NCBI GenBank assembly: GCA_027031185.1
Contig: JALVEF010000047.1
Location: forward strand, 1-5,338
Source: Saprospiraceae bacterium
GTDB lineage: Bacteria; Bacteroidota; Bacteroidia; Chitinophagales; Saprospiraceae
Reading direction: 5' to 3'
Length of the DNA: 5,338 nucleotides
Positions 1 through 5,338 of this stretch are shown here, piece after piece (within the stretch, counting starts at the first letter, position 1; every line of letters begins with the position of its first letter). Both the position numbers and the translations under genes were made by a program. Below the pieces are notes generated by a model, which worked only from the letters and a program-made list of their open reading frames with translations, did no database searches and was not told the origin of the DNA.

Positions 1-77
1 CACTTACTTGCCCATAAAAGATAGCAACAGCCCTCTATCATGCAACAAGCCTATGCGGAAGGACCAAAGCTTTTATC

Positions 78-138
78 CGGCAAAGCATGTAAGTGCGGGG
101 CGGCAAAGAGGATAATCCTTTTTCCTTCTCCGGCAAAG
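78..138 (+). repeat. Three direct copies of CGGCAAAG
   Basis: The 8-mer CGGCAAAG occurs at 78-85, 101-108 and 131-138, at start-to-start distances of 23 and 30 bp. The first and third copies share a longer match, TCCGGCAAAG (76-85 and 129-138). Three copies of one 8-mer in about 60 bp is more than expected by chance, but the spacing is irregular and no function is visible. They could be protein-binding sites, remains of a short tandem repeat, or coincidence. Confidence 0.35.
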
Positions 139-140
139 GG

Positions 141-235
141 GCCGGCTGATGCCGGCAGGCTTCTTGACAAGCCCGTCAGCAATAGCTGACACCATTCCGC
201 TCGCCCGGCTTCCCTTGTGCCAAATAAATTGGCAC
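141..235. other. Cluster of short perfect hairpins
   Basis: Consecutive perfect stems: GCCGGC/GCCGGC with loop TGAT (141-156); GGCTT/AAGCC (158-162 with 169-173); GTCAGC/GCTGAC with loop AATA (175-190); GTGCCAA/TTGGCAC with loop ATAAA (217-235). An alternative outer stem, GCCGG (151-155) with CCGGC (205-209), would enclose the second and third hairpins as a branched fold. Each stem alone is of a length expected by chance somewhere in a window this size; their crowding within 95 bases is what stands out. It could be a structured RNA, a 3' UTR of an unseen upstream gene, or repeat debris. No known RNA family was recognised. Confidence 0.35.
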
Positions 236-287
236 TACCATTGGCGGGGTGGAGTACAAATCAACCGGAGCTTACTCACTAAACTTC

Positions 288-306
288 ACACGCCCGAAGG
301 GTGTGT
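288..306 (+). other. Hairpin with GAA loop beside the 21-bp repeat
   Basis: Stem 288-295 (ACACGCCC) pairs with 299-306 (GGGTGTGT) around loop GAA: eight pairs, one of them G-U when read as + strand RNA. It lies 11 bp before the left copy of the 21-bp repeat. No T-run follows on the + strand, so a rho-independent terminator is not supported. It may belong to the same repeat unit as 318-338, but the right-hand copy has a different neighbour. Confidence 0.3.
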
Positions 307-317
307 AATCTTAAATA

Positions 318-338
318 CAGGAGCACCTAAACAGTTAC
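318..338 (+). repeat. Left copy of 21-bp inverted repeat
   Basis: The 21 bases here (core GGAGCACCTAAACAGTTA) are the exact reverse complement of 5213-5233. Similarity continues imperfectly outward from the CAG end: TTAAATACAG (311-320) compares with CTAAAAACAG on the complementary strand of 5231-5240, 8 of 10 bases. It stops abruptly on the GTTAC side. An exact 21-bp match is not expected by chance in about 5.3 kb, so the two copies share an origin. No transposase or target duplication is visible. Confidence 0.85.
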
Positions 339-433
339 AAGTAAACAATGGGCTTGCGCTCCAAATTCAGGCGGGGCCACCTGCCACTCGAACCGTTGTA
401 CTTGTACCGAAAAGCCGCGCTCTTACTTGCGCA

Positions 434-459
434 TTCGCCCGATTGCAACAATTGGCGAA
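434..459. promoter_or_regulatory. Dyad upstream of the asparaginase-like gene
   Basis: TTCGCC (434-439) pairs with GGCGAA (454-459), and GATTG (441-445) pairs with CAATT (449-453) including one G-U, around loop CAA and with C440 bulged: 11 pairs. It ends 33 bp before the start codon and overlaps the weak promoter match at 443-472. It could be an operator or a leader RNA hairpin. It is not followed by a T-run, so it is not a typical terminator. Function is inferred from position only. Confidence 0.35.
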
Positions 460-472
460 AGTACCTACCTTG
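443..472 (+). promoter_or_regulatory. Possible weak promoter of the asparaginase-like gene
   Basis: TTG (443-445), a 20-bp gap and TACCTTG (466-472) resemble the Bacteroidota promoter pattern TTTG or TTG about 17-23 bp upstream of TAnnTTTG, but the downstream box lacks one T. The distance to the ATG at 493 would give a leader of roughly 10-15 nt. This is a pattern match only and weaker than the two promoters in the typA intergenic region. Confidence 0.25.
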
Positions 473-492
473 CCGCTGAAAATGAGAAAACC

Positions 493-993
493 ATGATCCA
501 AATCTTCATCACCGGGGGGACTTTCGACAAAGAGTACAATTATCTTACCGGTGAGCTATACTTCAAGGACACACACTTGCCGGATATGCTCGAAGTGGGC
601 CGCAACAGTGTCCCGGTGGACATCAAGACGCTGATGATGGTGGACAGCCTGGAAATGACTGACACTGACCGCGAAATCATCGCCCACAACTGCCGACGCT
701 CCAAGTACAAGGATATCGTCATCACGCACGGTACGGACCGCATGGTCAAAACGGCCGAATACCTGGCTCATCAAAATATAGAGGGAAAAACCATCGTCCT
801 TACCGGCGCAATGATCCCGTATGCCTTCGGTACTTCTTCGGATGGATTCTTCAATATGGGAGCCGCCTTTGCCTTCGCCCAGGTGCTCCCGCCGGGCGTC
901 TATGTGGCGATGAACGGGCGCTATTACAACTGGGACAATGTGCGCAAGAATCCTAAAACGGGCTTTTTCGAGGAGGTCAAGGTCGCCAATTGA
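493..993 (+). CDS. Stand-alone asparaginase-domain protein
   Basis: A 166-residue protein matching the N-terminal domain of bacterial type I/II L-asparaginases, which hydrolyse asparagine to aspartate and ammonia. Visible signatures: ITGGTFDK at 6-13 with Thr10 as the likely nucleophile; MMVDSLEM at 48-55, where Ser52 matches the substrate-binding serine; ITHGTD at 77-82, where Thr81-Asp82 match the second catalytic threonine and its aspartate; TGAM at 104-107; and DNVRKN at 148-153, where Lys152 probably matches the catalytic lysine. Full-length enzymes have about 330 residues; the C-terminal domain is absent here and does not occur downstream, because the frame stops inside the 3' end of convergent typA. 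There is no signal peptide, so it is probably cytoplasmic. The ATG at 493 is chosen because homology begins at MIQIFITGG; the frame is open back to 427 with unrelated residues. No Shine-Dalgarno. Short forms of this kind occur in Bacteroidota as far as I recall. Substrate and activity are unproven. Confidence 0.88.
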   Translation: MIQIFITGGTFDKEYNYLTGELYFKDTHLPDMLEVGRNSVPVDIKTLMMVDSLEMTDTDREIIAHNCRRSKYKDIVITHGTDRMVKTAEYLAHQNIEGKTIVLTGAMIPYAFGTSSDGFFNMGAAFAFAQVLPPGVYVAMNGRYYNWDNVRKNPKTGFFEEVKVAN

Positions 994-2746
994 TCTTGCG
1001 CATTCGGATGCTCACCGGGGTGATTTCTACGTATTCATCATCTCCGATGTATTCCATGGCTTCTTCGATGGTAAAGCTGACTTTCGGAGGCAACTTGACG
1101 GCATCGTCGGAGCCTGCCGCTCGCATATTGGTGAGTTTTTTCCCCTTGATGACATTCACATTCAAATCTTCGGCCCGCGTGCTTTCGCCGATGACCTGAC
1201 CTTTATAGACTTGCTCGCCCGGCCCGATGAAGAAGCGGCCGCGATCTTTGAGCCGGTCCAGCGCATAGGCCAGGGCCTGGCCGGCTTCCGTTGACACCAA
1301 TGAGCCCCGGGTGCGGGAGAGAATCTCACCTTTGGCGGGCTTGTAGGCCTTAAAACGATGGGTCATCACAGCTGTGCCCGCCGTCGCCGTCAAAATACGG
1401 GTGCGAAGTCCGATCAGGCCACGGGAGGGTATCTCAAATTCAAGGTGCTGCAAGTCCCCCTTGGGCTCCAGGGCGAGTAGATCACCTTTGCGAGCGCTGA
1501 CCAGTTCTATCACCTTGCCGGCATAGGTCTCCGGCACGTCAATCACGAGTGTCTCGACCGGTTCGTGACGAATGCCGTCTATATCTTTGAAAAGTACTTG
1601 TGGTTTGCCCACTTGCAATTCGTAGCCTTCGCGCCGCATATTCTCGACCAGGACGGAAAGATGCAGCACGCCGCGCCCATAGACATTAAACTTGTCCTCG
1701 GAGTCTGTCTCTTCGACACGAAGCGCCAGGTTTTTCTCGGTCTCTTTCATCAGCCGGTCCCGCAGATGCCGCGAAGTGACGTATTTTCCCTCCTTGCCAA
1801 AGAAAGGCGAATTGTTGATAGTGAACAACATAGACATCGTCGGCTCGTCAATTTCGATGCGGGGCAAGGCTTCCGGATGGTCCGTATCCGCCAACGTGTC
1901 CCCGATCTCAAAGCCGTCCACTCCGACCACGGCACAGATATCACCGGCGCGAACCCTTTCGGCCGCCTTGCGGCCGAGGCCTTCAAAGACAAAAAGCGAT
2001 TTGACGCGCACTTTTTGACGGCCGTCCCGTTTGCAGAGAACATAGTCTTGATTGGCGATGAGTTCACCACGATACACTCGCCCGATGGCGATCCGCCCCA
2101 GGAAGTCGGAATAGTCCAATGACGTAATCTGCATCTGCACAGGTCCGGAATGATAGGGGGCCTCCGGAATGTGCTCAATGATGGTGTCCAACAGAGGCAA
2201 GATATGGTCCGTCGGGTGCCTCCAGTCGGTGCTCATCCATCCTTGCTTGGCCGAGCCAAACAGGGTAGGGAAGTCCAATTGTTCTTCCGTCGCACCCAGA
2301 TTGTACATCAAGTCAAAGATTTGTTCTTGTACGGTCTCCGGGGTGCAATTGTCCTTGTCCACTTTGTTGACCACGACGATGGGTTTGAGATCCAGACGAA
2401 GGGCCTTTTCGAGGACAAAGCGAGTCTGGGGCATTGGCCCTTCGAAGGCATCCACGAGGAGCAGGACGCCATCGGCCATTTTCAGGACGCGCTCGACTTC
2501 GCCACCGAAGTCGGCGTGGCCGGGGGTATCTATGATATTGATTTTGACGTCGCGATAGCGCACGGCAATGTTTTTTGACAGGATGGTGATGCCGCGTTCG
2601 CGCTCGATATCATTCTGATCGAGTATCAACTCGCCCGTGTGTTTGCGCGCATCCACGGCTTTGCAGGCGTGGATGATCTTGTCCACCAACGTTGTCTTGC
2701 CGTGGTCCACGTGGGCGATGATGGCTACATTTCGGATAGATTGCAT
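977..2746 (-). CDS. typA: Translational GTPase TypA/BipA
   Basis: A 589-residue ribosome-binding GTPase of the EF-G/LepA superfamily, acting in the cytoplasm in 50S assembly and stress or low-temperature adaptation (family knowledge). Motifs: G1 AHVDHGKT 11-18, switch I ERERGITI 48-55, G3 DTPGH 73-77, G4 NKVD 127-130, G5 SAK 165-167. Then the beta-barrel domain II (about 200-290), an EF-G-like domain III (about 300-380), domain V (about 395-475), and the BipA-specific C-terminal domain with GSLVSTEAGQ 481-490, RFFIGPGEQVYKG 504-516 and KLTNMRAAGSDDA 537-549. The start at 2746 gives MQSIRNVAIIAHVDHGK, the classic family N-terminus; the frame is open upstream to 3169 but that part antisenses the next gene's 5' end. 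E. coli BipA has about 607 residues; this one ends abruptly after SIRMRKINWRP, a slightly short tail, just where the gene overlaps the convergent asparaginase gene (977-993). No Shine-Dalgarno; TAnnTTTG promoter upstream. Confidence 0.97.
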   Translation of the reverse strand: MQSIRNVAIIAHVDHGKTTLVDKIIHACKAVDARKHTGELILDQNDIERERGITILSKNIAVRYRDVKINIIDTPGHADFGGEVERVLKMADGVLLLVDAFEGPMPQTRFVLEKALRLDLKPIVVVNKVDKDNCTPETVQEQIFDLMYNLGATEEQLDFPTLFGSAKQGWMSTDWRHPTDHILPLLDTIIEHIPEAPYHSGPVQMQITSLDYSDFLGRIAIGRVYRGELIANQDYVLCKRDGRQKVRVKSLFVFEGLGRKAAERVRAGDICAVVGVDGFEIGDTLADTDHPEALPRIEIDEPTMSMLFTINNSPFFGKEGKYVTSRHLRDRLMKETEKNLALRVEETDSEDKFNVYGRGVLHLSVLVENMRREGYELQVGKPQVLFKDIDGIRHEPVETLVIDVPETYAGKVIELVSARKGDLLALEPKGDLQHLEFEIPSRGLIGLRTRILTATAGTAVMTHRFKAYKPAKGEILSRTRGSLVSTEAGQALAYALDRLKDRGRFFIGPGEQVYKGQVIGESTRAEDLNVNVIKGKKLTNMRAAGSDDAVKLPPKVSFTIEEAMEYIGDDEYVEITPVSIRMRKINWRP

Positions 2747-2772
2747 ATATGCGGAAGTATTGAACGAAGGCG

Positions 2773-2807
2773 CAAAGGTACGCGAAAGTGTCAAACGGTC
2801 GTCCAAA
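2773..2807 (-). promoter_or_regulatory. Bacteroidota-type promoter of typA
   Basis: On the minus strand TACCTTTG (complement of 2773-2780) is an exact match to the Bacteroidota -7 box TAnnTTTG. A TTTG (complement of 2804-2807) lies 23 bp upstream, at the long end of accepted spacing; another TTTG (complement of 2792-2795) lies only 11 bp upstream. Transcription would start near 2766, giving a leader of about 20 nt before the ATG ending at 2746. Assigned from consensus and position. Confidence 0.6.
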
Positions 2808-2820
2808 ACTGTGTTTGCCT

Positions 2821-2836
2821 TCCCGGCATGTCGGGA
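2821..2836. promoter_or_regulatory. Near-perfect palindrome between divergent promoters
   Basis: TCCCGGCATGTCGGGA equals its reverse complement at 14 of 16 positions. It sits about midway between the -7 boxes of the two divergent promoters (2773-2780 minus, 2865-2872 plus), a natural place for an operator that touches both genes. As RNA it would form a 5-6 bp stem with a short loop. No regulator gene is in the window and no known site was recognised. Confidence 0.4.
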
Positions 2837-2848
2837 GTGCATGGCAAT

Positions 2849-2872
2849 TTTGTCGCAAAAAGGGTACATTTG
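2849..2872 (+). promoter_or_regulatory. Bacteroidota-type -7 box for the secreted propeller gene
   Basis: TACATTTG at 2865-2872 is an exact TAnnTTTG -7 box. The nearest upstream TTTG (2849-2852) is only 12 bp away, shorter than the usual 17-23 bp, and no TTG exists at the usual spacing, so the -33 element is weak or absent. Start of transcription would be near 2879, leaving a leader of about 60 nt before the ATG at 2940. Moderate support from the exact -7 box and its position. Confidence 0.5.
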
Positions 2873-2939
2873 CCGTGGCGTTCTTCCGGGTGGGATAGGG
2901 GAGAAGTGCCTGAAAAGCAACAAATTAAAGTCCAAATCA

Positions 2940-5141
2940 ATGCGAGTTATTTTATTGGCTTGTCTTCTTATCTGTATGGTCTCCGGACTATATTCCCAGC
3001 CGGATTGGCAGTTTGAGACCCATTCCAACAATGTGACGTCCATCTCCATAGACAGCCAATATGTATGGGCCGCCACGCGGCATGGTTTATTCAGGATACG
3101 CAAGTCGGACGGGCAAAAAACGCATTTCTCACAGGCCAATTCCAACATACAAAACGACTTTCTGACCAATGTGCTGAGCGTGCCCGGCGATTCGGTATGG
3201 GTCGGGTATTATTACTTTGGTGCCGGGGTGACGGATACTTCCGGCCTTTCCTGGCTGGCTTACCAACAGACCAACTCCGGCCTGACGTCCAATTTTGTAC
3301 GCACACTGGTACGCGCGCCATCGGGCGCTATTTATATGGGCACATTTTACGGCGGGGTCAATATCTATCACCAGGGCGCCTGGTCTCATCTGAACACCAC
3401 CAACAGCCCGCTGCCGGTGAGCAATTTTTCCGGTGGCATCGTCCGGATTGTGTTTACGACGGATACATCGGATGTAGATGTTTGGTTTGGTACGCGCTAC
3501 CACGGTGTCTATCATCGCGCAGCAGACAGTACGTGGACCTATTACGATGTATTTAACTCACCAATTCCCCATCAAATCGTATCCGGCCTGGCCGTGGATC
3601 ACCATGGACGACTGTGGATTGGTACGCACGAGGGCCTCGCCATCCTGGAAGATACGACCTGGCAAGTGTATCATCAAAGCGATTCGCCCTTGCCGATCGG
3701 CTTTGTCCACGATATAGCCGTGGGCCGGGATGGATTGGTCTGGCTGGCCACGCATCAGGGCTTGGTCTGTGTGCCCGAGGAGAGTGTGGACGACTTTGAC
3801 ACCTGGAAAATATATGATACCGCCAATTCCGGTTTGACGTCCGATATTATCGAACGAGTCAAGATTGATCCGGAGACCGGGGACTTGTGGGTAGGAACTT
3901 ACAGCCGTGGATTGGTCCGTTTTGATGGGACCAATTGGATGTCCGTGCCGTTGATTGACACGTCGGTATATTTGGACAATGACATTAGAGCGCTTCGCTT
4001 TGCGGCGGACAGTAGCCTGCTCGTCTGTACGGAAACCGGCGGGCTGATGGTACAACGTGACTCCCAACGCATCTTTTGGGGACAGGCCAACGGGCTTTTG
4101 GCAGATCAAATTAAAGTCGCGGACAAGGACAGCAAAGGGGATATTTGGGTGGCGTATAGCTTCGATGGCATGACGCAAATACGCGGGGACAGCCTGGTAC
4201 ATTATACACCGGCCAACTCGCCACTGTCCTATCCATACAATGTAATCAACGATCTGTACATTGACCCATCGGATGATATTTGGCTTGCCATCAACAGGGG
4301 TATGTGGCAATTTTCGCCTGCTGACAGTGTATGGACGTTTTACGAGGCGGATACGTCCGGTACGGTCAAAGATGTAACGGCGATCGAGCCGGACAGTGCC
4401 GGCGGATTCTGGTATGCGGGGCGGTACATGCCCTTGATGCACCGGAATATGGACGGCTCGATTGATGTGTACAACGCACCGGACCACCTGATGGATTCCG
4501 TCATGGTGACAGATTTGGAAGTGGATCCCTGGGGCAACGTGTGGATCGCCACGTTTGCCAATGGGCTGGTGCGCTATGATACGTCAGGAGACTGGTCTGT
4601 CTATGACATGGCCAATTCGGCCATTCTGTCCAACAGTATTTCGTCATTGCAATACACACCGGATACTACTTTGTGGTTGGGGTCATTCGGGGCCGGCCTG
4701 TTTGCTTTTCGCTATGATGATGTGGACCACTACGGTGTCTATACAGGGCACCTGCCGCAGCAAAATGTGGGAGCTTTGGCCTGGGATGCCGCCCAGGATA
4801 ATCTCTACATTGGCATGTTGCAGATGGGGCTGGGATTCCATCACCTGGACATTTATCATGCGCCGGATGATACCACGGCCATCCGCAAACCGTTTTTGCC
4901 TTCGCTCTCTATGGAAATATACCCCAATCCGGCCGGCCGGGAATTACACGTCTCATTGGCCGGGACGCCACCTGCCCATAGTTTTTTGCAATTGTTGGAT
5001 GAAGCGGGGCATGTGCTATCCGTCTGTCCGGCTCTTCGAAGGGAGCAGACCATCCCCATAGGCCGATTGCCTAAAAGCCATTATTACATCGTGCTGACGG
5101 GGCCGTTTGGGAAACTGTATAAGCCGTTTGCCAAGCGATAA
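2940..5141 (+). CDS. Secreted double beta-propeller protein with T9SS sorting domain
   Basis: A 733-residue exported protein of unknown function. Residues 1-20 form a signal peptide (MRVILLACLLICMVSGLYSQ). Residues about 35-640 carry 14 blade repeats of the Reg_prop (two-component regulator propeller) kind, each with a strand like LWIGTHEGLAIL; these begin near residues 41, 86, 131, 181, 225, 267, 316, 360, 402, 447, 490, 534, 578 and 622. Fourteen blades of 42-50 residues fit two seven-bladed propellers. Many inter-blade linkers contain NS motifs (TNSGLTSN 111-118, ANSGLTSD 295-302, ANSPLSYP 425-432). Residues about 655-733 form a type A T9SS sorting domain: IYPNPAGRELHVSL 660-673, LLDEAGHVL, then YYIVLTGPFGKLYKPFAKR at the end. 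In hybrid two-component sensors such propellers are the periplasmic ligand-sensing part, but here there is no kinase or internal membrane segment, so it is probably released or surface-attached. The start at 2940 is fixed by the signal peptide; the frame is open further upstream. No Shine-Dalgarno; A/T-rich leader. Confidence 0.92.
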   Translation: MRVILLACLLICMVSGLYSQPDWQFETHSNNVTSISIDSQYVWAATRHGLFRIRKSDGQKTHFSQANSNIQNDFLTNVLSVPGDSVWVGYYYFGAGVTDTSGLSWLAYQQTNSGLTSNFVRTLVRAPSGAIYMGTFYGGVNIYHQGAWSHLNTTNSPLPVSNFSGGIVRIVFTTDTSDVDVWFGTRYHGVYHRAADSTWTYYDVFNSPIPHQIVSGLAVDHHGRLWIGTHEGLAILEDTTWQVYHQSDSPLPIGFVHDIAVGRDGLVWLATHQGLVCVPEESVDDFDTWKIYDTANSGLTSDIIERVKIDPETGDLWVGTYSRGLVRFDGTNWMSVPLIDTSVYLDNDIRALRFAADSSLLVCTETGGLMVQRDSQRIFWGQANGLLADQIKVADKDSKGDIWVAYSFDGMTQIRGDSLVHYTPANSPLSYPYNVINDLYIDPSDDIWLAINRGMWQFSPADSVWTFYEADTSGTVKDVTAIEPDSAGGFWYAGRYMPLMHRNMDGSIDVYNAPDHLMDSVMVTDLEVDPWGNVWIATFANGLVRYDTSGDWSVYDMANSAILSNSISSLQYTPDTTLWLGSFGAGLFAFRYDDVDHYGVYTGHLPQQNVGALAWDAAQDNLYIGMLQMGLGFHHLDIYHAPDDTTAIRKPFLPSLSMEIYPNPAGRELHVSLAGTPPAHSFLQLLDEAGHVLSVCPALRREQTIPIGRLPKSHYYIVLTGPFGKLYKPFAKR

Positions 5142-5212
5142 CGGACGCTACCTGTGCAGTGCGTGAGCAAGGCCACTTGTGGATGGAAGCGTTGTTGCGG
5201 AAAAAAATTATC

Positions 5213-5233
5213 GTAACTGTTTAGGTGCTCCTG
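5213..5233 (-). repeat. Right copy of 21-bp inverted repeat
   Basis: Exact reverse complement of 318-338 (core TAACTGTTTAGGTGCTCC on the + strand). It lies 71 bp after the stop codon of the propeller gene. The following bases TTTTTAG (5234-5240) partly match the outward flank of the left copy. The long fold-back at 5251-5338 begins 17 bp later, so this repeat may be the edge of a larger element that leaves the window. Confidence 0.85.
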
Positions 5234-5250
5234 TTTTTAGGGATAAAATA

Positions 5251-5338
5251 GGCATTTTTGTTCCTGTTGAAGCGAAAATTTTCGATGCGTAGCAGCGCTA
5301 CGTGAGAAAATTTTTGCAAAAACAGGGGCAAAAAGGCC
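5251..5338. repeat. Long imperfect fold-back (palindromic element)
   Basis: The last 88 bases pair with themselves nearly end to end. Segments: GGC 5251-5253 with GCC 5336-5338; 5255-5268 with 5321-5334; a 3x3 internal loop; 5272-5283 with 5306-5317; a small internal loop; CGTAGC 5288-5293 with GCTACG 5297-5302, extended by two G-U pairs, around loop AGC. Counting five G-U pairs this gives 37 pairs as + strand RNA. All three + frames contain stops, and no start-bearing coding frame is evident. It is far too long and too distant from the stop codon at 5141 to be an ordinary terminator. Together with the adjacent 21-bp repeat it looks like part of a palindromic mobile or dispersed element; a structured RNA is the alternative. 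The structure reaches the edge and may be incomplete. Confidence 0.75.

Larger units (their letters stand above)
1..492. other. Non-coding upstream region, no supported gene
   Basis: No convincing gene in nearly 500 bases. An open frame at 149-496 (+) exists, but it runs through several hairpins and the dispersed repeat at 318-338, has no recognisable domain, and ends just inside the next gene in another frame. A second frame is open from the window edge to a TAA at 113-115 (37 codons) and could be the tail of an upstream gene, but its composition gives no support. What the region does hold is listed separately: three CGGCAAAG copies, hairpins at 141-156, 158-173, 175-190, 217-235, 288-306 and 434-459, and one copy of a 21-bp repeat. 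Confidence 0.7.

Noticed and set aside
105..123. Possible rho-independent terminator (AAAGAGGAT and ATCCTTTTT)
   Set aside because: The stem is A/T-rich with too tight a loop, the T-run is part of the stem itself, and no upstream gene is visible.
149..496. 115-codon open frame upstream of the asparaginase gene
   Set aside because: It runs through hairpins and the dispersed repeat, has no recognisable domain, no plausible initiation signal, and overlaps the supported gene start in another frame.
1565..2578. Long + strand open frames opposite typA
   Set aside because: They are antisense shadows of a highly conserved GTPase gene and show no family signature.
2743..2752. Palindrome GCATATATGC over the typA start codon
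   Set aside because: Ten-base palindromes are expected several times by chance in a window of this size; no other support.
2637..2939. N-terminal extension of the propeller protein by 101 residues
   Set aside because: The typical signal peptide begins at 2940, and the extension would antisense the typA start and contain the promoters.
2747..3169. N-terminal extension of TypA by 141 residues
   Set aside because: Conserved TypA proteins start right at MQSIRN-like sequence; the extension would cover the intergenic region and the antisense of the neighbour's signal peptide.
3558..4487. 309-codon open frame on the minus strand
   Set aside because: Lies wholly opposite the propeller gene, whose repeats, signal peptide and sorting domain prove the + frame; the product has biased composition and no domain.
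318..5233. Composite transposon carrying three genes
   Set aside because: No transposase, no target duplication, and the segment holds housekeeping typA; a dispersed repeat is simpler.
5213..5338. Integron attC site or retron msd region
   Set aside because: No GTTRRRY/RYYYAAC core pair at the fold-back ends, no integrase and no reverse transcriptase in the window; the structure alone does not support either.

Overview
The window looks like a chromosomal segment of a Bacteroidota bacterium. Three things point there: a C-terminal type IX secretion (T9SS, Por) sorting domain on the largest protein; TAnnTTTG promoter elements in front of two of the genes; and start codons preceded by A/T-rich sequence without Shine-Dalgarno motifs. 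Base composition is balanced, with no obvious compositional island. A finer placement (for example Saprospiria-like) would be a guess.

Layout: positions 1-492 hold no gene I can support, but contain short hairpins, three copies of an 8-mer and one copy of a 21-bp repeat. 493-993 (+) encodes a 166-residue stand-alone asparaginase N-terminal domain. 977-2746 (-) encodes the translational GTPase TypA/BipA (589 aa), convergent with the asparaginase gene and overlapping its tail by 17 bp. 2747-2939 is a divergent promoter region with a TAnnTTTG element for each direction and a near-perfect 16-bp palindrome between them. 2940-5141 (+) encodes a 733-residue secreted protein with a signal peptide, 14 propeller-blade repeats (best read as two seven-bladed beta-propellers) and the T9SS sorting domain. 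5142-5338 is non-coding; it holds the second copy of the 21-bp repeat in inverted orientation, followed directly by an 88-nt region that folds back on itself almost completely and reaches the window edge.

The genes do not form one operon and show no shared pathway: one is a housekeeping ribosome-associated GTPase, one a small amidohydrolase-type domain, one an exported propeller protein. The best candidate for something undescribed is the repeat material. An exact 21-bp match in inverted orientation about 4.9 kb apart is far beyond chance, and one copy abuts a long fold-back structure. Since the segment between the copies includes housekeeping typA, a dispersed repeat family or small palindromic element is more likely than a transposon carrying these genes. 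I see no transposase, reverse transcriptase, CRISPR array, tRNA or rRNA here.
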